DNA from: an uncultured Porphyromonadaceae bacterium
GTDB taxonomy: Bacteria > Bacteroidota > Bacteroidia > Bacteroidales > Muribaculaceae
Length of the DNA: 8,259 nt
Assembly: GCA_900554265.1 (NCBI GenBank)
Contig: USGZ01000059.1
Span: 1 to 8,259, forward strand
Direction of reading: 5' to 3'
Shown one piece after another: positions 1-6,116 of this stretch. The notes under the pieces were generated by a model, which was not told the origin of the DNA, ran no database searches, and saw only the letters and a list, made by a program, of their open reading frames with translations. Both the position numbers and the translations under genes were made by a program. Each line of letters starts with the position of its first letter. The stretch's first letter is position 1.

Positions 1-2
1 CC

Positions 3-494
3 CTGCAGGAGATGATCCTGAACCGGCTGACCTCCGTGCAGCGCATGGAAGTTACCAACGACCGCATCGGCGACCGGGATGTGCTGTCCATGGTCCTGCA
101 GGCGGATATTGATAAGATCCGCCAGACCAACGAGCTGGCCGACCGGCAGACCTTTGCCGCGGCGGTCAATACGATCCTGAATGCCGCGCATATTTATATC
201 ATCGGCGTGCGCTCCTCCGCGCCGCTGGCCAATTTTTTGGGCTTTTACTACGGCTATATGTTTGATAATGTCTGCGTCGTCAACAACGCCGGCGTGGGGG
301 ATCTCTTCGAGCGATTGATCCGGATCACGCCGGAGGATGTCGTCATCGGCATCAGCTTCCCCCGGTACTCGACCTCGACGACGAAGGCACATCAATCTTC
401 GGCCGCCGCAAACCCCTGGCCGAAGCGACACTCCGGCGCCTATACGCCGGATTGGTCAAATTTGTTGCCGGAGGAAAGAAAGCCTTCCTGGTAA
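3..494 (+). CDS. RpiR/MurR-family transcriptional regulator, partial, disrupted at its 3' side
   Basis: Proteins of this family bind DNA through an N-terminal HTH and sense a phosphosugar through a C-terminal SIS domain. Here only the linker and the first half of the SIS domain are present: IYIIGVRSSAPLANFLGFYY is the typical sugar-binding strand-loop-helix and VVIGISFPRYS the next SIS strand. The frame is open to the window edge (LQE precedes the first ATG at base 12), so the true start and the HTH probably lie outside. Family resemblance stops near base 375-389. From there to the stop at 494 the frame reads a tail (HQSSAAANPW and onward) that is out-of-frame methyltransferase DNA. The gene is therefore broken, or artificially joined. 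RpiR proteins of this kind are common in Firmicutes and rare in Bacteroidetes, unlike the rest of the window. Family call is firm from motifs; origin is inferred. Confidence 0.8.
   Translation: MQEMILNRLTSVQRMEVTNDRIGDRDVLSMVLQADIDKIRQTNELADRQTFAAAVNTILNAAHIYIIGVRSSAPLANFLGFYYGYMFDNVCVVNNAGVGDLFERLIRITPEDVVIGISFPRYSTSTTKAHQSSAAANPWPKRHSGAYTPDWSNLLPEERKPSW
362..389. other. Junction between RpiR fragment and methyltransferase fragment
   Basis: In frame 3 this stretch reads PRYSTSTTKA, a plausible continuation of the RpiR SIS domain. In frame 2 it reads PVLDLDDEG, a plausible interior of the methyltransferase. To the left only the RpiR frame makes sense, and to the right only the methyltransferase frame does. 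The breakpoint therefore lies in a short overlap of at most ~25 bases, probably about 12, that fits both genes. This is what microhomology-mediated joining or an assembly chimera looks like. No integrase, att-like direct repeat or IS end is visible here. Confidence 0.6.
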
Positions 495-1207
495 AATACA
501 ACTCCATGAGCCGGAAAGGAAAGTACGTGCCGCCATCCCTCGACGACCCTTGCCCCACCGTCGCCGTCCAGGGACGCCTCGCCCTCGCATCCGTCCGATT
601 CCTCTCCAAGCAGTACGGCGGCAGCCCCGACGGCAAGAACATCCCCCTCGACGGCCCCGCCGGAACCGTCACCACCGTCGACCACCACGCCCTCGCCTCC
701 GTACACTTCCTCGACATGCAGTACGGCAACGGCACACCCGCATCCCTGGAGACAGCCGCCGGAACCCTGACGACCAGACCGAAACTGAACCTTGTCGGTG
801 TCCGCTACCTGATGAATCCCCAGTTCGATTCCCCCGGAAGCTCCCTGGACGCCCCATGCTTCACACTTATCGCCGGCATGGACAAAAGACCGCCCTATCT
901 CGTCTCGACCCAGTGCGGCGCATACGCAATCCCCGTCCTGCCGACCGACAGCCCCATGACCGTTAAGATAAAAGAGTTCATGGCCCTCTACCGAATCGCC
1001 GACATCACGCTGCGCATGCTCCGCGTCGACGAACTCCTGCGAATCCAGGGCTTCCCGGACGGCTACATCCTCTTGGGCAACCAGGCCGACCGCAAGAAAT
1101 TCATCGGCAACGCCGTCGAAGTCACCGTCGCCCGGGCATGGTGCGAAGCCCTCTGCCGCGCCTTCCGCGAAGCACCCGTCCGGTTAGCCGGCGAGCTCGC
1201 CGGCTAA
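365..1207 (+). CDS. DNA cytosine-5 methyltransferase, C-terminal fragment
   Basis: C5-methyltransferases transfer a methyl group from SAM to cytosine in DNA; phage copies usually protect phage DNA from restriction. The fragment holds the target-recognition region and the C-terminal motifs: the motif IX region (TLRMLRVDELLRIQGFPDGY, near 1000-1066) and motif X (DRKKFIGNAVEVTVARAW, near 1088-1140). The SAM-binding motif I, the catalytic Pro-Cys motif IV and motif VI are absent because the gene is cut at the ~365-385 junction. As it stands it cannot be active. No real start codon is present; TTG at 452 or ATG at 506 could only start a still shorter piece. The recognition region contains four repeats starting at 536, 644, 743 and 842 with a core like LDxPxxTVTT...ALxxVxFLxxQYG. 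The last residues (REAPVRLAGELAG) and the stop are encoded by a palindromic repeat element. Family call is strong from motifs; the intact gene was presumably ~400+ residues. Confidence 0.85.
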   Translation, partial: VLDLDDEGTSIFGRRKPLAEATLRRLYAGLVKFVAGGKKAFLVKYNSMSRKGKYVPPSLDDPCPTVAVQGRLALASVRFLSKQYGGSPDGKNIPLDGPAGTVTTVDHHALASVHFLDMQYGNGTPASLETAAGTLTTRPKLNLVGVRYLMNPQFDSPGSSLDAPCFTLIAGMDKRPPYLVSTQCGAYAIPVLPTDSPMTVKIKEFMALYRIADITLRMLRVDELLRIQGFPDGYILLGNQADRKKFIGNAVEVTVARAWCEALCRAFREAPVRLAGELAG

Positions 1208-1209
1208 AA
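1167..1209 (+). repeat. Palindromic repeat element, copy 1, at the methyltransferase 3' end
   Basis: The copy starts with GCGAAGC, has GTCC before the stem, and contains a perfect 24-bp palindrome at 1184-1207 (TTAGCCGGCGAG followed by its exact reverse complement), then AA. Layout matches the other copies but the stem sequence differs. It encodes the last residues of the methyltransferase, and the TAA stop is the end of the right arm. It may also act as a transcription terminator or 3' RNA-stabilising stem, although no T-run follows. Confidence 0.6.
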
Positions 1210-1219
1210 CCCCGCCGCA

Positions 1220-1263
1220 GCGAAGCGTTTTTGTCCCCGGCCCGGCAGCTTCAGCGGCCGGAA
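1220..1263 (+). repeat. Palindromic repeat element, copy 2, intergenic
   Basis: GCGAAGCG followed by TTTTTGTCC, then left arm CCGGCAGCT (1242-1250), loop TC, right arm AGCGGCCGG (1253-1261) with a single mismatch, then AA. It begins 53 bases after copy 1 and shares its orientation. It fills most of the 109-base gap between the methyltransferase fragment and the next gene, leaving only the promoter region after it. Confidence 0.75.
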
Positions 1264-1304
1264 CCCCTTTCTAAACTTAAAACCTCTACTTTCTCAAATC
1301 CGAT

Positions 1305-1312
1305 TATCTTTG
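1305..1312 (+). promoter_or_regulatory. Bacteroidetes-type -7 promoter box
   Basis: TATCTTTG matches the Bacteroidetes housekeeping sigma consensus TAnnTTTG exactly, in a locally AT-rich stretch (1268-1312). No clear TTG/TTTG -33 box is seen at the usual distance. The box ends only 4 bases before the GTG start at 1317, so the transcript would be leaderless or nearly so. It would drive the 1317-4426 gene pair. Confidence 0.6.
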
Positions 1313-1316
1313 CTCC

Positions 1317-1688
1317 GTGATTAAACTGCTGGAACATACACGCCGTCCTGACGTCTCTTTCAGCCGCAAGGGTATCATCCGAATTGCGGCCAATGTGGCC
1401 CGCATGCTGTCGCTGCGTCCGGGCGATGTCCTCAACATCTGCCTGGACGCTGGCGAATACCTGCTGTGCGCTACCCGCTTCGCAGACCCTGCAGGTCGTT
1501 GGCAAGCCCAGTGCAAGCCGACTAACAAAGGCGGATGGAACTATATCGCTTACTCTGCCAGCCTCTGCCGGGCCTTCCTCATCTCCCTGGGCCTAAACGC
1601 CACCGAGAAGGTCTCCTTCGCCGTCGGCAAGCCCTTCGAGCGCAACGGCGTAGTCTATGTCCCGATTATTACCAAGAGCCCGCTATGA
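1317..1688 (+). CDS. Small phage protein with AbrB-like N-terminal motif, unknown function
   Basis: A 123-residue protein that I do not recognise as a named family. Its N-terminal part (VSFSRKGIIRIAANVARMLS then LRPGDVL, residues ~13-41) has the form of a swapped-hairpin AbrB-like element, in which a short beta segment, small helix and GD turn form a DNA-binding or dimer unit. The remainder is mixed alpha/beta with aromatic residues (GGWNYIAYSASLCRAFL) and a basic or neutral C-terminus. No signal peptide or membrane segment. GTG at 1317 is chosen because the promoter box lies just upstream and no earlier in-frame start fits after it. Its TGA overlaps the ATG of the large structural gene (ATGA at 1685-1688), implying translational coupling and a linked role, perhaps a virion accessory protein. 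The AbrB resemblance is by eye only. Confidence 0.7.
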   Translation: MIKLLEHTRRPDVSFSRKGIIRIAANVARMLSLRPGDVLNICLDAGEYLLCATRFADPAGRWQAQCKPTNKGGWNYIAYSASLCRAFLISLGLNATEKVSFAVGKPFERNGVVYVPIITKSPL

Positions 1689-4426
1689 ATAAAGATGTCA
1701 AGTATAACGGCTATTCCGCCCAGCCATCGGACTACGAGTGCCCCGACGGCGACCTCGCCCTCTCGCTGAACCTCATCTCCGAGGACAGTCGCATTAAACC
1801 GCTTGGCCAGCCGCCCGTAGTCTTTACCATGCAGACCGGCGAAAGGCTCATCTACGTCCATTCCGTCCAGGGCGGAAGCAAGAACTACATCCTCGCTCGC
1901 GGCGGAACCGGCGATTCCTTCGAGCTGTTCTGGCTCGCGAAATCCCCGGAGGTGAAAACCTCGACCGACGCAACGCACATCGCCACCTTCAACGGCCTCC
2001 TCGACATCGCTGCAATAGGCAATACCCTCATTCTCGCCTTGAAAAGCGGCCTGCAGTACCTGCTCTGGAAAGATGACGGCTATATCCTCCTGGGTGCCCG
2101 GCCGCCGTTTATTTCTATCGACTTCGGCATGTGTCGCGTCGGAACCCTCAACGACTCCAAGCAGTACGAGATTCCAGGAAGATTCGCCCTCGGAGGCGGC
2201 AGCGGCTCAGGAGCCTCGACACCTCACCCCTTGTCAAAAACGAGCAAGGAAGAGTTGGCAGCGGTTACCGAAATGGTCTACGGACTTCTCAATCCTGCCA
2301 TCGCCGAGAACGTGACCTCCAAAGGACTCTTCTACCAACCTTTCTTCGTCAGATACGCCTACCGCCTCTACGACGGCTCCTACACCTGGCACTCGGCGCC
2401 TATCCTGATGTTGCCTACCGTCACGCCACCCATCATAAAACATACCGACGATGGCTCGCAGCCGTCGGCCGACAGTACCGTCACCGCCACCTTCACTCTC
2501 GACGTCGACTATTTCGCCCTGGCATATCGCATCCTCACCGACGGCGTCGCCATGCTGGCCGACTGGGCCGACCTCGTCGCCGGTATCGACGTATTCGTAT
2601 CGGCGCCAATCTATACCTACGACCAGTCCAAAGACCTGCAACGCCTGTCTACAGACCTCCGCAGCATGCTGCTATCTCTCTACGACTGGAACCCGGACGG
2701 CCTAGATTTGCGCGTTAATAATGTCACGCCGCCTTCCTCCGTCTTCACCGGCCATTACGCCGACAGCCTCACCTCCAAATACATCGACCATACGATGTCG
2801 ACGGCAGCGGCCGACAGCTATAAGATTATCAACATCTCTCAGCACGAGCGCCTCCACGAAAACATCCGCAGCGACCACGACTTCTATAAAATCGCCGAAA
2901 TCGACATCAAGGACATCAAGCCCATGACGGAGATGACGCGCCTCAAGCTCTTGGACTGCGACCTATCCTCACTCGTGGCCAAACAGACGCTTCCCGACGA
3001 ATACCAGTCCCACTGCGGCCTGATGGCAAGCTCGCTCTATGCCTTCAACTCCCGCCTCAACCTCGCCGGAGTCAGCATTACGCCGGCTGAACCATTCCCT
3101 ATTCGCTCTTGCATGCAGTTCGGCAACCCCGACGGCGCCATAGTATCCAATGCTAAAATTACCGTATGGACCCGCCTCAACGGCGTCCGCTGCCATGCCG
3201 TCCACATAAGCAAGAGCACCAACGAGGCCGACAATTTCTTCAACCCTGCGGTCAACTTCCCGCGCTATATCTATTACCCCGACGCCTCGGCCTACAAGAT
3301 GGAGATTTACATCTCCGACTCCCGGAAATATATCGTCAATCTCACGCCCCACGACTTCCTCAACGGCGCCTACTATTACAGCGGCTCCTTCGCCCCCGAC
3401 CCGACGCCAACGAACGCCGAACCCGAGACGGCCCAGAGTGCAGCCATGGTCAGCGTACCCTCCAAGGTTTACACATCCGAAATCAACAACCCATTCGTAT
3501 TCCCGGTCCTCGGTATCAACACCGTCGGCTCCGGAGAAATCTACGGCATCTGCTCGGCCGCAAAAGCCCTATCGCAGGGCCAGTTCGGCCAGTTCCCCCT
3601 CTATGCCTTCACCTCCGAGGGTGTATGGGCCCTGGAGACCAATACCAACGGCACCTACTCGGCCCGTCAGCCCATTACTCGCGACGTCTGCATAAATGCA
3701 TCGAGCATCACGCAGATTGATTCCGCGGTCCTGTTCGCAACCGCCCGCGGCATCATGCTCATTTCCGGCTCCCAGACGCAGTGCATCTCCGACATCATCA
3801 ATTCCGACACGCCCTTCGACGTTCTCACCCTGCCCGGTATGGAGAAACTCCACGCCCTGATCGGACATGATGACCAAACCTGCCTCCCAGTCGCTCCATT
3901 CTCGGCGTTTCTGCAATCCTGCGGCATGGTCTACGATTACGTCCACCAGCGCATAATCCTGTACTCCACCAAGCATACCTACGCCTACGTCTACTCCTTC
4001 AAGTCTCATCTGTGGGGTATGCAATTACTCAGAATTGGCAGGACCGTCAACGCTTACCCCGAGGCTCTTGCCGTCGACAAGGACAATAAGCTCGTGGATT
4101 TTACCCTGGAACCAGGAGCGCCCGTTGGCGGCCTCCTCGTCTCCCGCCCGCTCAAACTCGACAGCGCGGATATCCTCAAGACCGTCGACAGCTTCATCCA
4201 GCGCGGCGACTTCCGCAAAGGTAATGTGCAATCCGTCCTCTACGGCTCCCGCGACCTCGACAGCTGGCATATGCTATGGTCCAGCAAGGACCACTTCCTC
4301 CGCGGCTTCCGCGGCACTCCCTATAAATACTTCCGCATCGCACTGCTGTGCAATCTCTCTCCAGACGAAAGTATCTTTGGCGCGTCGGTACAGTTCACCC
4401 CGCGCCTCACCAATCAACCGAGATAG
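1685..4426 (+). CDS. Large phage structural protein, candidate tail nozzle/hub
   Basis: 913 residues from the ATG at 1685, chosen over the upstream in-frame TTG-type starts because those overlap the 1317-1688 gene and ATGA coupling is seen. No signal peptide or membrane segment. The N-terminus (GYSAQPSDYECPDGDLALSL followed by NLISEDSRIKPL) has the shape of phage nozzle proteins, where an early loop is followed by an NLxxEDGxxxPL-type strand. A Gly/Ser-rich linker lies near residue 170. Around residues 625-705 there is YAFTSEGVWALETN, ARQPITRDVC and AVLFATARGIMLIS, a pattern like the beta-propeller of T7 gp12/P22 gp10-type tail proteins (a 'value shown, then status check' propeller motif). 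The C-terminus has VLYGSRDLDSWHML and FRGTPYKYFRIAL, a compact beta domain. Seen: length, layout and motifs. Inferred: virion tail part. Other tail or baseplate roles remain possible. Confidence 0.6.
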   Translation: MNKDVKYNGYSAQPSDYECPDGDLALSLNLISEDSRIKPLGQPPVVFTMQTGERLIYVHSVQGGSKNYILARGGTGDSFELFWLAKSPEVKTSTDATHIATFNGLLDIAAIGNTLILALKSGLQYLLWKDDGYILLGARPPFISIDFGMCRVGTLNDSKQYEIPGRFALGGGSGSGASTPHPLSKTSKEELAAVTEMVYGLLNPAIAENVTSKGLFYQPFFVRYAYRLYDGSYTWHSAPILMLPTVTPPIIKHTDDGSQPSADSTVTATFTLDVDYFALAYRILTDGVAMLADWADLVAGIDVFVSAPIYTYDQSKDLQRLSTDLRSMLLSLYDWNPDGLDLRVNNVTPPSSVFTGHYADSLTSKYIDHTMSTAAADSYKIINISQHERLHENIRSDHDFYKIAEIDIKDIKPMTEMTRLKLLDCDLSSLVAKQTLPDEYQSHCGLMASSLYAFNSRLNLAGVSITPAEPFPIRSCMQFGNPDGAIVSNAKITVWTRLNGVRCHAVHISKSTNEADNFFNPAVNFPRYIYYPDASAYKMEIYISDSRKYIVNLTPHDFLNGAYYYSGSFAPDPTPTNAEPETAQSAAMVSVPSKVYTSEINNPFVFPVLGINTVGSGEIYGICSAAKALSQGQFGQFPLYAFTSEGVWALETNTNGTYSARQPITRDVCINASSITQIDSAVLFATARGIMLISGSQTQCISDIINSDTPFDVLTLPGMEKLHALIGHDDQTCLPVAPFSAFLQSCGMVYDYVHQRIILYSTKHTYAYVYSFKSHLWGMQLLRIGRTVNAYPEALAVDKDNKLVDFTLEPGAPVGGLLVSRPLKLDSADILKTVDSFIQRGDFRKGNVQSVLYGSRDLDSWHMLWSSKDHFLRGFRGTPYKYFRIALLCNLSPDESIFGASVQFTPRLTNQPR

Positions 4427-4456
4427 TTTGTTGGTTAGTTTTTATTGTAAGATAGC

Positions 4457-4489
4457 AAAGGCCGCCATGCGTGATGCACAGCGGCCTTT
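4457..4489. terminator. Hairpin terminator between convergent units
   Basis: Perfect 9-bp stem AAAGGCCGC (4457-4465) and GCGGCCTTT (4481-4489) with a 15-base loop that can itself pair (TGC/GCA). It sits between the stop of the large + strand gene (4426) and the stop of the minus-strand gene (4511). It is pyrimidine-rich (CTTTC) after the stem on the + side and AT-rich on the minus side, so it can end transcription from both directions. Confidence 0.75.
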
Positions 4490-4510
4490 CTTTCAGTCTG
4501 CCTGCCGGTT

Positions 4511-5038
4511 TTAGAACGGATGCATCCGGCGCCTGGCCTTGGTTATCCTGTTATGCAGGTTTATCCTTATCTCGCTCTGCGCCTCCTCGGCTTTCAGCTT
4601 CCAGACCTGCGCCTTCTCCGTGTTGGTGATACTCAGCCAGTCTGCAACAGCCGTGCATACGAGGTACTCGTGGATGAGATTCTTCAGCAGATGAAGCGTT
4701 GTTTGCGAGAAGTCTTTCGGCACGGTCAGCACTATGCCGTAAACCTCGGGTTCGCGCAACTTGTCGTTCAGCTCCGCGCGCTGCAAGTCGTTCTTGGTGT
4801 AAGGGTACAGAAGTTCCTTACACTTGCTCATCGCCAGGTTCAGCACGCGCGTCACCCGGTCTACGTTGCCGGCCTCGCCGACGTCCTGCACCATATGCCG
4901 GTTGTGCTGGCTGTCCGTCTCCATCACGCTGCCTTCGATAAAGGCATAGTTCCTGATGTCGTACAGCAGCTGCTCGCGCATGAACGATATGACGGCCCTC
5001 TGCGTGCCGTTTTTATCTTCAGGAATGCAGAAGCTCAT
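4511..5038 (-). CDS. Helical phage protein, paralogue 1 of 3, unknown function
   Basis: 175 residues, predicted mostly helical, with no membrane segment. Residues ~24-35 (LLYDIRNYAFIEG) and ~103-140 (LTVPKDF, then IHEYLVCTAVADWLSITN) match the same positions in the 5019-5567 protein (VLYDIMNETYLRG; LTMPSNF; VHAYLTNTAIADWYMVTN). The two are therefore clear paralogues, and the 5595-6116 protein is a more distant third. The C-terminus is basic (KARRRMHPF). The start ATG at 5038 overlaps the preceding gene by 20 bases, typical of a tightly packed phage operon. It is the last gene of the minus-strand unit, followed by the 4457-4489 terminator. Size and helical content would suit a head-tail adaptor or connector subunit working with the nearby large tail-like protein, but that is a guess. 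Confidence 0.8.
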   Translation of the reverse strand: MSFCIPEDKNGTQRAVISFMREQLLYDIRNYAFIEGSVMETDSQHNRHMVQDVGEAGNVDRVTRVLNLAMSKCKELLYPYTKNDLQRAELNDKLREPEVYGIVLTVPKDFSQTTLHLLKNLIHEYLVCTAVADWLSITNTEKAQVWKLKAEEAQSEIRINLHNRITKARRRMHPF

Positions 5039-5567
5039 CGGGCGGTGTCGTTGCGATTTTGTCGGCAGGGCGTGCCGGGCGGCTGCGCTTGCTCACGGTC
5101 TGGCGGATTAAGTCCATGCTCTTGTTGGCAAGGGCATAGTACTGCTCTGCGTCGGCCTTATTGGTCACCATGTACCAGTCGGCGATGGCCGTGTTTGTCA
5201 GATAGGCGTGTACCGCTTCGCCTACGCCCGTGGTCGCCGCCTCGTTGAAGTTGCTCGGCATTGTCAGATTCAGCGCCAGGTCGGTGGTACCGTCATAATG
5301 GCTGTTATCCGTGCTGGTGCCGTCCTCGTCCAGGTACTCGCCCAGCTCCGTCTGCACCTCGGCGAAGGCGCGCTTGACGGACCGTAGTATCTTCTCGCGG
5401 TTTTCCTCGTCCTCTGAGGCGAACATACTCGCAACCTCCTTGTGGTTGTCCTTGTTCTGGATTGTGCGTCCGCGAAGGTATGTCTCGTTCATGATGTCGT
5501 AGAGTACCCACGCTATCTTGATGAGGACACTTACCCGCTTCTTCGCGCCTAAAATGTTTTTATCCAT
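5019..5567 (-). CDS. Helical phage protein, paralogue 2 of 3, unknown function
   Basis: 182 residues. N-terminal helix with VLIKIAWVLYDIMNETYL (~14-31), an acidic middle (SEDEENREKI; EYLDEDG), then LNLTMPSNF (~99-107) and VHAYLTNTAIADWYMVTNK (~119-137), and a long helix to a Pro/Arg-rich tail. I recognise this architecture as common in hypothetical proteins of Bacteroidetes prophages but know no assigned function. ATG at 5567 gives the conserved N-terminal helix. The stop overlaps the next gene's start by 20 bases, and 27 bases separate it from the upstream paralogue. No Shine-Dalgarno-like sequence is evident, as usual in Bacteroidetes. Its similarity to the downstream gene implies tandem duplication, and the three products may form a hetero-oligomer. 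Confidence 0.8.
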   Translation of the reverse strand: MDKNILGAKKRVSVLIKIAWVLYDIMNETYLRGRTIQNKDNHKEVASMFASEDEENREKILRSVKRAFAEVQTELGEYLDEDGTSTDNSHYDGTTDLALNLTMPSNFNEAATTGVGEAVHAYLTNTAIADWYMVTNKADAEQYYALANKSMDLIRQTVSKRSRPARPADKIATTPPDELLHS

Positions 5568-5594
5568 AATATTGCATATTTAGTGTGTCATTGT

Positions 5595-6116
5595 TTACTC
5601 ACTGGGGCGCGTTGGCTTCCGTCGGCTGTAGAGGAGTCTCTCTGCGGCTGTCATCATCTCCGCAGCCTGGGCGAAGTAGTCGCTCGCCTCGCCCTTGTTG
5701 GCGAATTTGAACCACTGCCCGATTATCGAAGCGATGAAGAAGCTACGCAGTGTCGACTGCACACTCGCCGTCAGCATCTTGTCGAATGCCTTGCTGACTT
5801 CGATTACCGCCTCATAGCCGGTCTTGCTGCTTATGGCGACCGCTGGCAGCCTGGACGGCGCCTGCGACGTGCCCTCGAGCTCGGGGAGAAGTTGTTTCGT
5901 GCTTCCTGCCACCAGCATCTCCTTCAGGTTTTCGTTGGTGGCAAGCACAGACTCTTCCCAGAACCTGCCCAGGCTCGCCAGGTCCTCGTCGCCGGCAAGT
6001 ATGCGGTCGCGCGCCGTATCGTCGCTGTCAATCAGCTTGGAACCCGTGTAGTCCGTCGCCTTGGCAACCTCCTCGTACACATCGTCCTGATATATCCGTA
6101 TCGTTATTGTCTCCAT
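5595..6116 (-). CDS. Helical phage protein, paralogue 3 of 3 (most divergent), unknown function
   Basis: 173 residues from the ATG at 6116. A longer in-frame extension to 6230 is rejected because it overlaps the upstream gene and lacks family features. The stop of the upstream gene and this start share a base (TGATG), giving coupled translation. N-terminal METITIRIYQDDVYEEVAKA is followed by RDRILAGDEDLASL and RFWEESVLAT. The C-terminal block SFFIASIIGQWFKFANK (~125-141) followed by a Tyr/Ala-rich helix corresponds to the ADWYMVTNK region of the 5019-5567 protein. Tail RRKPTRPSE resembles the Arg/Pro tail of that paralogue. Homology to the other two is by pattern rather than high identity, so it is moderately sure. 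Role unknown; virion assembly component inferred. Confidence 0.75.
   Translation of the reverse strand: METITIRIYQDDVYEEVAKATDYTGSKLIDSDDTARDRILAGDEDLASLGRFWEESVLATNENLKEMLVAGSTKQLLPELEGTSQAPSRLPAVAISSKTGYEAVIEVSKAFDKMLTASVQSTLRSFFIASIIGQWFKFANKGEASDYFAQAAEMMTAAERLLYSRRKPTRPSE

Noticed and set aside
362..389. Phage attachment site at the RpiR/methyltransferase junction
   Set aside because: No matching second repeat, no integrase and no tRNA end in the window; the methyltransferase itself is truncated, which is not expected of clean site-specific integration.
536..913. Diversity-generating retroelement variable region in the methyltransferase repeats
   Set aside because: No reverse transcriptase, no template repeat and no adenine-specific variation pattern is visible in the window.
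337..966. Long + strand frame opposite in phase to the methyltransferase
   Set aside because: Its product is an Arg/Pro-rich string without any domain; it is the out-of-phase reading of the GC-rich methyltransferase gene.
1535..1684. N-terminal extension of the large structural protein
   Set aside because: It lies over the 1317-1688 gene, is Arg/Leu-rich, and the ATG at 1685 has an ATGA coupling signal.
4520..5248. Long + strand frame of 242 residues opposite the helical paralogues
   Set aside because: The minus-strand frames show clear paralogy and conserved motifs; the + frame has no recognisable feature and is a shadow.
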